NCBI GenBank assembly: GCA_013360535.1
Contig: JABWBL010000175.1
Span: 1-7,067 of the forward strand
DNA: 7,067 nt
Reading direction: 5' to 3'
Source: Planctomycetaceae bacterium
GTDB taxonomy: Bacteria; Planctomycetota; UBA1135; GCA-002686595
Position numbers and translations under genes: made by a program. Under the pieces are notes generated by a model, which saw only the letters and a program-made list of their open reading frames with translations, was not told where the DNA came from and made no database searches. Shown here piece by piece: positions 1 through 6,644 of this stretch; the first letter of the stretch is position 1, and the number at the start of each line of letters is the position of its first letter.

Positions 1-175
1 CCGGGATGGCCTGCTCGAAGCGCCCCATATACGCCAGGTAGAATGCGTGTGCCAGACGTACATCAGCGGAGTTGGGATTGAGGTCAATCGAGCGCTTGTG
101 TTCAGCCTCCGCGCCAGCGAAATCCCAGTCGTAATAATGTTTGTACTGCCCCAGACGGGCGTGCGCTTCGGCAAG
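1..175 (-). CDS. TPR-repeat protein fragment, partial at both ends
   Basis: Read on the minus strand from 175 down to 1, this stretch is open and gives a clear tetratricopeptide repeat. It starts LAEAHARLGQ, continues with YYDWDFAGAEAEHK, then SIDLNPNSADV, and ends LAYMGRFEQAIP at the window edge. The spacing of A-LG, Y-DW-F-GAE, I-LNPN and Y-A-GR-E-AI matches helix A/helix B packing of TPR units. The YDWDFAGAE wording resembles TPR tails often attached to winged-helix regulators, adenylate cyclases or Ser/Thr kinases, where TPRs mediate protein binding. No partner domain is visible here, so the full protein's role is unknown. GC is about 58% (93 of 160 bases), clearly below the following DNA, and codons such as TAT, CAT and AAT are used freely. 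The homology stops where lysS homology begins on the other strand, so this piece is probably from a different locus or genome. Confidence 0.72.
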
Positions 176-178
176 CTG
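160..178. other. Abrupt junction between TPR gene and lysS (probable chimera)
   Basis: To the left, the minus strand encodes TPR consensus down to about base 175. To the right, the plus strand encodes LysRS consensus from about base 167 (FGKLIF). Both readings fit the roughly nine bases 167-175, which looks like a short shared overlap. GC rises from about 58% in 1-160 to about 77% in 181-240. The seen facts are two unrelated gene fragments on opposite strands meeting without intergenic DNA. The inference is a misassembly or amplification chimera, or less likely a real recombination scar. Confidence 0.68.
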
Positions 179-1477
179 ATCTTCGCGCCGCTCGTCGACC
201 GCACGGGGCGCGTGCAGATCGGCCTGCGCCGCGACTCGCTCACCGACTGGTGGCCGCAGCGCAAGTGGCTCGACGCGGGCGACCAGCTGGGCCTGACGGG
301 CGAGCTCGGGTTCACGCAGAAGGGCGAGATCACGGTCTGGGCGAGCGAGGTCAAGCTGCTCGCGAAGAGCTACGCGCCGCCGCCGGAGAAGTGGCACGGG
401 CTCGCGGACGTCGAGCAGCGCTACCGCCGCCGCTACGTCGACCTGTGGGCCACCGAAGGCGTCATGGACGTCTTCATCAAGCGCTCGAAGATCGTGTCGG
501 GCATCCGGCGTTTCCTCGAGGCGCAGGGGTACCTCGAGGTCGAGACGCCGACGCTGCATCCGATCTTCGGCGGCGCGACCGCGCGGCCGTTCGTGACGCA
601 CCACAACGCACTCGGCTGCGATTTCTTTCTGCGCATCGCGCCGGAGCTGTACTTGAAGCGCCTGATCGTCGGCGGGCTCGAGCGTGTGTTCGAGATCGCG
701 CGCAACTTCCGCAACGAGGGCGTGTCCACGCGGCACAACCCCGAGTTCTCGATGCTCGAGCTGTACGAGGCGCAGGCCGACTACCGCCGCATGATGGAGA
801 TCGCCGAGCAAATGCTCGAGCGGCTCGCGCTCGACATCAACGGCACGACCAAGGTCACGTTCCGCGGCGCGGAGTACGACCTCAAGGCGCCCTTCCAGCG
901 CGTGCGCTATCCGGACCTGTTCCGCCAGCAGAACGGCTGCGAGTTCGACGACGAGCCCGCGGTGCGCCAGCGCGCTCGTGAGCTCGGCCTCACGGATCCG
1001 GGCAACTACTGGAAGCTGATGAACGACGTGTTCGAGGCGACCTGCGAGAAGTTGCTTACGGGCCCGGTGTTCTGCACGGACTATCCCGTGCCGATCTGCC
1101 CGCTCGCCAAGACCAACCCGCACGATCCGAAGACCGCGGAACGTTTCGAGCTGTTCCTCGGCGGCATGGAGCTCGGCAACGCGTTCACCGAGCTCAACGA
1201 TCCCGCCGAGCAGGAGCGCCGCTTCGAGGAGCAGGTCGCGTCGAAGGACGAGGAGGCTCCGGGCGAGGTCGACGTCGACTACGTGCAGGCGCTCGAGTAC
1301 GGCATGCCGCCGACCGGGGGCCTGGGAATCGGCATTGACCGTCTCGTGATGGTTCTCACGGGTCAGGACACGATCCGCGACGTGTTGCTCTTCCCCGCGA
1401 TGCGTCCGCTCTCGGCCACTCAAGCCCCGGAAGCGAGCGCGGAAGCCGCTCCCGCCGCGGCAAAGGAAGCCCACTAG
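170..1477 (+). CDS. lysS: Lysyl-tRNA synthetase, class II, 5'-truncated
   Basis: This enzyme attaches lysine to tRNA-Lys using ATP in the cytoplasm. The class II core is complete. Motif 1 lies around 527-592 (YLEVETPTLHPIFGGATARPF, close to the family's GGAAARPF). Motif 2 lies around 688-748 (FEIARNFRNEG and RHNPEFSMLE). Motif 3 lies at 1313-1348 (TGGLGIGIDRL), followed by DTIRDVLLFPAMRP. The anticodon-binding OB-fold is only partly present: recognisable homology starts at FGKLIFAPLVDRTGRVQ (from about 167), which aligns near residue 76 of the E. coli enzyme, so about 75 residues are missing. The frame stays open upstream to the window edge, with possible starts at GTG 47 and ATG 137, but that part translates the antisense of a TPR gene and is not LysRS. 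A 22-residue Ala/Glu-rich tail follows the usual C-terminus. The stop lies 3 nt before the permease start, suggesting co-transcription. The family call is secure; the 5' end is not genuine. Confidence 0.93.
   Translation, partial: GKLIFAPLVDRTGRVQIGLRRDSLTDWWPQRKWLDAGDQLGLTGELGFTQKGEITVWASEVKLLAKSYAPPPEKWHGLADVEQRYRRRYVDLWATEGVMDVFIKRSKIVSGIRRFLEAQGYLEVETPTLHPIFGGATARPFVTHHNALGCDFFLRIAPELYLKRLIVGGLERVFEIARNFRNEGVSTRHNPEFSMLELYEAQADYRRMMEIAEQMLERLALDINGTTKVTFRGAEYDLKAPFQRVRYPDLFRQQNGCEFDDEPAVRQRARELGLTDPGNYWKLMNDVFEATCEKLLTGPVFCTDYPVPICPLAKTNPHDPKTAERFELFLGGMELGNAFTELNDPAEQERRFEEQVASKDEEAPGEVDVDYVQALEYGMPPTGGLGIGIDRLVMVLTGQDTIRDVLLFPAMRPLSATQAPEASAEAAPAAAKEAH
1462..1469 (+). promoter_or_regulatory. 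Ribosome binding site for the permease gene
   Basis: AAAGGAAG lies inside the last codons of lysS, 11 nt before the GTG at 1481. It supports that GTG as the start and suggests translational coupling with lysS. The spacing is a little long. Confidence 0.45.
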
Positions 1478-1480
1478 CTC

Positions 1481-2884
1481 GTGTACCGCGTCTTCCTCTC
1501 GTGGCGTTTCCTGCGCCGTCGCCGCACGAACCTGATCGGCGTGTTCGGCATCTTCCTCGCCGTCGGCGCGTTGATCCTGATCCTGTCGATCATGACCGGT
1601 TTCCTCGAGGAAACCCGGCGTTCGGCGCGCGGCAGCCTGTCGGACTTGATCCTCAAGGTGCCGCCGAGCGAAGGCGCGCGCCGACCGAGTGACCCCGGTC
1701 CGATCCTCGCGGCGATCCGCGCCGACCCGCGCGTCGAAGGCGCGAGCGCGCACCTCGGATGGATGTGCATCCTCACGCGCCAGGACGCACGGAGCATCGG
1801 CATCCTGACGGACAGCCAGTTCGGCGAGATTGCCGGAATCAAGCTCACGGGGGTCGATGCGATCGAGGAGCAGAGCTCGACCGAGTTTCTCGAGTCGCTC
1901 GACCGCGCCGGCCGCGACAAGGACGGCAAGATCGAAAGCCCGCGTGTGCGTGTCGCCGACCTCGCCAACCCCTTTGCCGCACCGCCGGAGTACGACGCCA
2001 GCGTCGGGCGCCCGCGTGCGAGCGTCGTCGTCGGCGAGAAGGTGATGGCCTACCACCAACTGCGGCGCGGCTCGTTCATCACGCTGATGACGGCCGTGCC
2101 CGACTCGACGTCGGACACCGGCTGGTCGGCGAAGAAGCGCGAGTTTGTCGTCGCCGGCACGTTTCGTTCCGGCGAGAACGAACTCGACCTCGAGCGCGTG
2201 TACATCGATCGCGAGCAGCTCGCGCGCTTCCTCGCGGGCGCCAGCGAGGACGATCCGGTGCCCTCCGACGCGATCCTGTTCAGCGAGGTGCTCGTCAAGC
2301 TCAAGGACTACGCCGGCGAGGCGGAGCTCGTGCGCGAGGAACTCGGCGCAAGCCTCTACAAGGCCGGTTTGATCGACGAGTCGTGTTCGCTGCGCACCTG
2401 GGAAGAGTTCCGCGGCACGCTGCTGGGCGCGATCGAGAACGAGCGAGTGCTGATGGGCATCATGCTCTCGTTGATCCTCGTCGTCGCGGGCTTCACGATC
2501 TTCGCGATCCTCTCGATGATGGTGACCGAGAAGCGTCGCGACATCGGAATCCTCACGGCGCTGGGAGCGACGCCCAACGGCGTGCTCGCGCTGTTCCTGC
2601 TGATCGGCTTCTGGGACGCGCTGATCGGCGCGATCTCCGGCGCCGTGATCGGCACGTGGATGGCGATCAAGATCGATCCCTTCGAACGCTGGCTGTCGGA
2701 GACGTTCGGGGTGCAGATCTTCAACCGCGACGTGTACCTGTTCGACTCGATCCCCAGCGTCGTCACGCCGCTCGCCGTCGGACTGATCGTGCTCGGCGCC
2801 TTCGTCTGCACGCTGGTTTTTGCGGCCATTCCGGCCTGGCGCGCCGCGCGACTGGATCCTGTGGAGGCCTTGCGCAATGACTAG
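1481..2884 (+). CDS. LolC/LolE-type lipoprotein-releasing ABC permease
   Basis: This 467-residue protein is an inner-membrane FtsX/MacB-fold permease. In the Lol system it extracts mature lipoproteins from the inner membrane for transfer to a periplasmic carrier. A short cytoplasmic start (SWRFLRRRRTN) leads into TM1 at about 17-42. A large periplasmic domain spans about 43-320 and contains FVVAGTFRSGENELD, typical of LolC/E. Three more membrane segments lie at about 323-347, 366-395 and 430-455. The coupling segment EKRRDIGILTALGAT (350-364) would contact the ATPase, and the C-terminus carries the family ending AARLDPVEALR. Residues about 141-178 form a polar stretch (DRAGRDKDGK onward) that may be longer than usual. 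The GTG start is supported by AAAGGAAG upstream and a 3-nt gap after lysS. The stop overlaps the ATPase start. Only one permease gene is present, so a homodimer (LolF-like arrangement) is possible. Substrate is inferred; a related FtsX-family exporter is the alternative. Confidence 0.88.
   Translation: MYRVFLSWRFLRRRRTNLIGVFGIFLAVGALILILSIMTGFLEETRRSARGSLSDLILKVPPSEGARRPSDPGPILAAIRADPRVEGASAHLGWMCILTRQDARSIGILTDSQFGEIAGIKLTGVDAIEEQSSTEFLESLDRAGRDKDGKIESPRVRVADLANPFAAPPEYDASVGRPRASVVVGEKVMAYHQLRRGSFITLMTAVPDSTSDTGWSAKKREFVVAGTFRSGENELDLERVYIDREQLARFLAGASEDDPVPSDAILFSEVLVKLKDYAGEAELVREELGASLYKAGLIDESCSLRTWEEFRGTLLGAIENERVLMGIMLSLILVVAGFTIFAILSMMVTEKRRDIGILTALGATPNGVLALFLLIGFWDALIGAISGAVIGTWMAIKIDPFERWLSETFGVQIFNRDVYLFDSIPSVVTPLAVGLIVLGAFVCTLVFAAIPAWRAARLDPVEALRND
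2862..2867 (+). promoter_or_regulatory. Ribosome binding site fixing the lolD start
   Basis: TGGAGG sits 9 nt upstream of ATG 2877, within the permease's last codons. It decides between this ATG and an in-frame upstream start at 2820, whose extra 19 residues do not resemble the family and overlap the permease further. Confidence 0.65.
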
Positions 2885-3611
2885 CGCTCCCAACGTCGTG
2901 CTGAAGGCACGCGGCATCCGCAAGGTCTTCAAGACCGGCGACACCGAGCTCGAGATCCTGCACGGCGTCGACCTCGACCTCGTCGCGGGCGAGCGGCTCG
3001 CGCTGATGGGACCGTCCGGCGCCGGCAAGTCGACGCTCCTGCACGTGCTCGGCCTGCTCGAGCGCCCCACCGAAGGCACGGTCGACGTCGATGGGCGCGA
3101 CGCGTGGTCGCTCACGACGCTCGAGCGCGCCGCGCTGCGCAACCGCCACCTGGGCTTCGTGTTCCAGTTCTATCACCTGGTCGCGGAGCTCGACGCGGTC
3201 GAGAACGTGATGCTGCCGGCGATGATCGCGCAGTCGAGCTCGGAGTTCCGCCGCTCGAAAGCCGCGCACCTGAAGAAGGCGCGCGACCTGCTCGCGAGCT
3301 TCGGCCTCTCCGAGCGCATGAAGCACCGCCCGACGCAGCTTTCCGGCGGAGAACGCCAGCGTGTCGCGCTCGCGCGCGCGTTGTTCCTCGATCCGCCGTT
3401 GCTCATCGCCGACGAGCCGACAGGCAACCTCGACCGCGACACGGGCGAGAAGGTGCTCGAGCTGCTGTTCCGCGCGCAAGCGGAACGGTCGCTCTCGCTG
3501 CTGCTCGTCACGCACGACGAACGTCTCGCGGAGCGCTGCGGCCGTGTGCTGCGCATGGAAGCCGGCCGCATCGTCGGCGGCAAGCTCGAGCCCACGGCGA
3601 TCGCGCGCTGA
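2877..3611 (+). CDS. lolD: LolD-type lipoprotein-releasing ABC ATPase
   Basis: This 244-residue protein is the cytoplasmic nucleotide-binding subunit that would power the upstream permease. All ABC motifs are intact: Walker A GPSGAGKST (45-53), Q-loop Gln97, signature LSGGERQ (155-161), Walker B LLIADEP with the catalytic Glu (175-181), D-loop region GNLD, and H-loop His213 in VTHDE. The segment GFVFQFYHLVAELDAVENV (93-111) matches the LolD-type GFVYQFHHLL-ALENV pattern, and EPTGNLD is typical of the LolD/MacB/FtsE group. The length is normal for LolD. The start is ATG 2877, preceded by TGGAGG at 9-nt spacing. It overlaps the permease stop by 8 nt (ATGACTAG), indicating translational coupling and a joint complex. 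The stop (3609-3611) directly abuts the nadK stop on the other strand. LolD is the best assignment; a MacB-like exporter ATPase cannot be excluded from sequence alone. Confidence 0.9.
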   Translation: MTSAPNVVLKARGIRKVFKTGDTELEILHGVDLDLVAGERLALMGPSGAGKSTLLHVLGLLERPTEGTVDVDGRDAWSLTTLERAALRNRHLGFVFQFYHLVAELDAVENVMLPAMIAQSSSEFRRSKAAHLKKARDLLASFGLSERMKHRPTQLSGGERQRVALARALFLDPPLLIADEPTGNLDRDTGEKVLELLFRAQAERSLSLLLVTHDERLAERCGRVLRMEAGRIVGGKLEPTAIAR

Positions 3612-4556
3612 TCAGGTCTCGAGCGCGCGGTAGCGCGTCTCGTTCCAGCCCAGCCGATCGCGCAGGCGCCGGTAGGGATCGAGCTTCGACCACGCGAGCA
3701 GCGGATAGGCCACCGTGTGGCGCTCGATGCGCACGACCTGCCCCACGCGCATCGGGTGGAAGGCCTGGCCGTCGAGCACGAGCAGCGTGTCGCCGGAGCT
3801 CTCCTTGACGAGGATCTCGACCGCGCTGTCGGGGTGCAGCACGATCGGGCGGTACGACAGCCCCTGCGGGCAGATCGGCGTCACGACCATCGCGAGCATC
3901 GACGGGAACAGGATCGGCCCGCCCGCCGAGAGCGAGTGCGCCGTCGAGCCCGAGGGCGTCGCGACGATCAGGCCGTCCGCGCGGTAATCGGCGACGAATT
4001 CGCCGCCGACCGAGAGCCCGAGCGCGAGCATTCCCGGCGCGGTGCCGCGCGCGACGAGGATCTCGTTGAGCGCGATGGCCTCGACGCCATCGGATTCGCC
4101 GCCGCTGCTCGCTTCGAGGTGCGCGACCAGACGCAGGCGCGGCTCGAGCACGCCTTCGCCCGCGAGCACGCCATCCAACGCATCGCGCCAGTGGCTCACC
4201 GGCGTCGACGCGAGGAAGCCGACGCGGCCGAAGTTGATGCCGAGCGTCGGCACCGGAGTCGCGGAGAACGCTCGCACGGCGCCGAGGATCGCGCCGTCGC
4301 CGCCGAGCACGATCATCAGGTCGGGCAGGTCGTGCAGGGACGCCTTGCGCGAGAGCGCCGAGCGCCGCTCGACGAGCGCACGCACGTCCTCGGCGGTCTC
4401 GACCTTGTCGACCCGCTGCCTCAGCCACGGCACCAGCTCCGCGAGGAGCTCGCGCACGCCCGCCTTGTCCGGATCCGCGGCGATCAGGACCGAGTGCACC
4501 TCACCCTTGCCCGGTGCGGCGAGCTTGGGCCTGGTTCCGTGGCGCTGCGGGGTCAC
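3612..4556 (-). CDS. nadK: NAD kinase
   Basis: This 314-residue cytoplasmic enzyme phosphorylates NAD to NADP using ATP or polyphosphate. Visible hallmarks are the GGDG motif at 85-88 (IVLGGDGAILGAVRAF) with the catalytic Asp, the following GINFGRVGFLA, the NAD-contacting LNE at 163-165, and the glycine-rich DGLIVATPSGSTAHSLSAGG at 194-213. Further C-terminal family features are SYRPIVL (234-240), LDGQ (261-264) and the ending LRDRLGWNETRYR. The chosen GTG start at 4556 lies 9 nt after the dxs stop and has AGGG seven bases upstream, overlapping that stop codon, so coupling to dxs is likely. An in-frame GTG at 4499 (295 residues, with AAGGG 4 nt upstream) is an alternative; residues 1-19 are basic and not family-conserved. 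It is the last gene of the ispA-dxs-nadK run. Its reduced product NADPH is used in isoprenoid synthesis among many other reactions. Identity is firm; the start is less so. Confidence 0.95.
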   Translation of the reverse strand: MTPQRHGTRPKLAAPGKGEVHSVLIAADPDKAGVRELLAELVPWLRQRVDKVETAEDVRALVERRSALSRKASLHDLPDLMIVLGGDGAILGAVRAFSATPVPTLGINFGRVGFLASTPVSHWRDALDGVLAGEGVLEPRLRLVAHLEASSGGESDGVEAIALNEILVARGTAPGMLALGLSVGGEFVADYRADGLIVATPSGSTAHSLSAGGPILFPSMLAMVVTPICPQGLSYRPIVLHPDSAVEILVKESSGDTLLVLDGQAFHPMRVGQVVRIERHTVAYPLLAWSKLDPYRRLRDRLGWNETRYRALET

Positions 4557-4565
4557 GCTTCGACC

Positions 4566-6581
4566 CTAGCTGACGCGCGTGGCGGCCGCGAGGTTGAGCA
4601 CGGCGCGTTCGATGCCGTCGGCGTCGAGGCCGCAGGCCCCGAGCTGTTCCTCGCGCGTGGTGCAGTGCTCGATGTAACGGTCGGGAATGCCAAGCAGGCG
4701 CCCCTGCGCGCGCGCGTTCGGCAGGCGCGACAGGCTCTCGAGCACGGCCGAACCGAAGCCGCCCGCCCGCTGGTGCTCCTCGACCGTCACGATGTAGCGG
4801 TAGGCGAGCGCGTGCTGCGAGAGCAACTCCTCGTCGAGCGGCTTCGCGAAGCGCGCGTCGACCAGCGTCACCGAGATCCCGCGGCGCGCGAGCCGTTCCA
4901 CGGCCTCCAGCGCCTGGTTCACCAGCGCGCCGTAAGCCCAGATCGCGACGCTGCGCTCGCCCGCCGGCGCCTCGACGAGCACTTCGGCCTTGCCCGGCAG
5001 CATTGCGGTGCGTTCGTTGGCGTGGATGCGCTCGACACCGGGGCAGTTGTCGCGCGGATAGCGGATCGCGACCGGACCCGGCGCGTTGAGCGCGAACTCG
5101 AGCATGCGGCGCATGTCGGTCGCATCGCGCGGAGCGAGGATCGTGAAGTTGGGCAGCGTGCGCAGGTACGCGAGGTCGAACACGCCGTTGTGCGTCGGCC
5201 CGTCCTGACCCACGAGCCCGCCGCGATCGAGGCACAGCGTCACGGGCAGATTCTGGAGCGCGACTTCCTGGAACACCTGGTCGTAGGCGCGCTGCAGGAA
5301 CGTCGAGTAGATCGCGACGAACGGCCGCAGCCCGGCCTTCGCCATGCCGGCCGCCATCGCGACGTTGTGCTGCTCGGTGATGCCCGTGTCGTGAAAACGC
5401 GCCGGGAAACGCTCGGCGAAACCCTCGAGTCCGGTGCCCGAGGGCATGCCGGCGGTGAGCGCGTGCACCCGCACGTCGCGGTCCGCGAGCTTGGTCAACG
5501 CGTCGGCAAAGGCCTTCGTGTACGCCGGCCCCGCGGGCCGCACTTCCGTCGGCCCCGGCAGCTTCGACGACTCCGCACCGGCGGTCTTCGGCGCCGGCCC
5601 GGTGCCCTTGACGCCGTGCACGCGCTCGGGATGCGTCGGCGCGCTCGGGTGGCCCTTGCCCTTTTCGGTGAGCACGTGCAGCAGCACGGTGCCCTCGAGC
5701 TCGCGCACGCGCTGCAGGTTCTCGACCAGGTACTTCACGTCGTGGCCGTCGATCGGCCCGACGTACGTGACACCGAGCTCCTCGAACACGTGACCGGGCA
5801 CCATCGCGTGGCGCATCACCTCGGCCATGTCCTCGAGCGTGCGGTCGACCTTCTCGCCGATCACGGGAATCGCCGCGAGCAGCTTGTGGATCTCCTGGTT
5901 CGCGCGCTGCACGACCTTCGCACTGCGGATGCGCGACAGGTAACGCGCCATCGAACCGACCGACTTCGAGATCGACCACTCGTTGTCGTTGAGGATCACG
6001 AGCACACGCTGGCCGCTCGCGCCCGCGTAGTTGAGCGCCTCGAACGAAACGCCTGCACCGAGACTCGCATCACCGATCACGGCGATCGAATGCGGCTGCG
6101 GAGTCTCGTGGGCGACGCCACGCGCGAGCCCGAGCGCGAGGCTGATGCTCGTGCCCGCGTGGCCGGTGTGGAACAGGTCGTAGGGACTCTCGTCGGGATG
6201 CGTGAAGCCGCACAGGCCGTCGGTCATGCGCAGCTTCTCGAAGCGCTCACGCCGGCCGGTGAAGATCTTGTGCGGGTAGCACTGGTGGCTGACGTCCCAC
6301 ACGCAGCGGTCGCGCGAGAGGTCGAACACGTAGTGCAGCGCGGTCGTGAGCTCGACCACACCGAGGTTGCTGCCGAGGTGGCCGCCGGTGCGCTGCACGG
6401 ACTGCAGCAGGAACTCGCGCACCTCGGCGCACACCTGAGGCAAGGACTCGAGCGGCAGGCGCTTGAGGTCGGCCGGGCTCGAGATGCGCTCGAGCAACGG
6501 AGGCTCCGGCAGCGCAGGGCCGGCGGATTGGGCGGGATCAGGGCTGTGGGGCATCGGTGAGGGCCCGGAGGGATGAGTCAT
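4566..6581 (-). CDS. dxs: 1-deoxy-D-xylulose-5-phosphate synthase
   Basis: This thiamine-diphosphate enzyme condenses pyruvate with glyceraldehyde-3-phosphate to DXP, the entry step of the MEP/DXP isoprenoid pathway. Numbered from ATG 6581 (671 residues), the domain begins at LLERISSPADLK (29-40). Expected functional residues are present: His68 in GGHLGSNLGVVEL, Mg-binding Asp171 and Asn198 (ILNDNE), His280 in GPIDGHD, Glu403 in GITEQH, Arg431 in FLQRAYDQ, Asp460 and His464 in VGQDGPTHNG, and Arg507 in IRYPR. The cofactor motif reads GDAS where GDGA/GDGS is usual (Ala172, codon 6066-6068), and the usual DVGHQ reads DVSHQ. The start is uncertain: TTG 6608, ATG 6581 and ATG 6554 all precede the conserved domain, and none has a good ribosome binding site. 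The leader is Pro/Ser-rich and not conserved. It lies 63 nt downstream of the ispA stop and 9 nt upstream of nadK, consistent with an operon. Confidence 0.95.
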   Translation of the reverse strand: MTHPSGPSPMPHSPDPAQSAGPALPEPPLLERISSPADLKRLPLESLPQVCAEVREFLLQSVQRTGGHLGSNLGVVELTTALHYVFDLSRDRCVWDVSHQCYPHKIFTGRRERFEKLRMTDGLCGFTHPDESPYDLFHTGHAGTSISLALGLARGVAHETPQPHSIAVIGDASLGAGVSFEALNYAGASGQRVLVILNDNEWSISKSVGSMARYLSRIRSAKVVQRANQEIHKLLAAIPVIGEKVDRTLEDMAEVMRHAMVPGHVFEELGVTYVGPIDGHDVKYLVENLQRVRELEGTVLLHVLTEKGKGHPSAPTHPERVHGVKGTGPAPKTAGAESSKLPGPTEVRPAGPAYTKAFADALTKLADRDVRVHALTAGMPSGTGLEGFAERFPARFHDTGITEQHNVAMAAGMAKAGLRPFVAIYSTFLQRAYDQVFQEVALQNLPVTLCLDRGGLVGQDGPTHNGVFDLAYLRTLPNFTILAPRDATDMRRMLEFALNAPGPVAIRYPRDNCPGVERIHANERTAMLPGKAEVLVEAPAGERSVAIWAYGALVNQALEAVERLARRGISVTLVDARFAKPLDEELLSQHALAYRYIVTVEEHQRAGGFGSAVLESLSRLPNARAQGRLLGIPDRYIEHCTTREEQLGACGLDADGIERAVLNLAAATRVS

Positions 6582-6644
6582 CCTTGGCGGAATCGCGGGG
6601 CTTTGCAACCGCCGAGCGGATGCGCGGGCGCCGGGGGAGGGCGT

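Noticed and set aside
47..166. N-terminal extension of LysRS from GTG 47 or ATG 137.
   Set aside because: The translated residues do not resemble the LysRS N-terminus, whereas the opposite strand encodes a clear TPR repeat. The frame is open only by chance.
2820..2876. Upstream start for LolD adding 19 residues.
   Set aside because: The extra residues are not LolD-like and read through the permease C-terminus in another frame. ATG 2877 has a strong TGGAGG at proper spacing.
2763..3515. Minus-strand open frame of 250 codons opposite lolD.
   Set aside because: It is antisense to an intact ABC ATPase with all motifs present, and its own product is low-complexity and unrecognised.
4501..5979. 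Minus-strand open frame of 492 codons in another frame of dxs.
   Set aside because: It is an Arg/Ala-rich shadow frame of dxs with no family similarity.
3717..6560. Plus-strand open frame of 947 codons antisense to nadK and dxs.
   Set aside because: Its product is an Arg/His/Glu/Asp-rich stream with no recognisable domain, and it lies opposite two clearly conserved enzymes. Long antisense frames of this kind are expected where GC-rich third positions suppress stop codons.
6609..6644. GC-rich gap between ispA and dxs as a possible terminator.
   Set aside because: I found only short GC-rich self-complementarity (GGCGCC) and no stem followed by a T-run, so a terminator is not supported.
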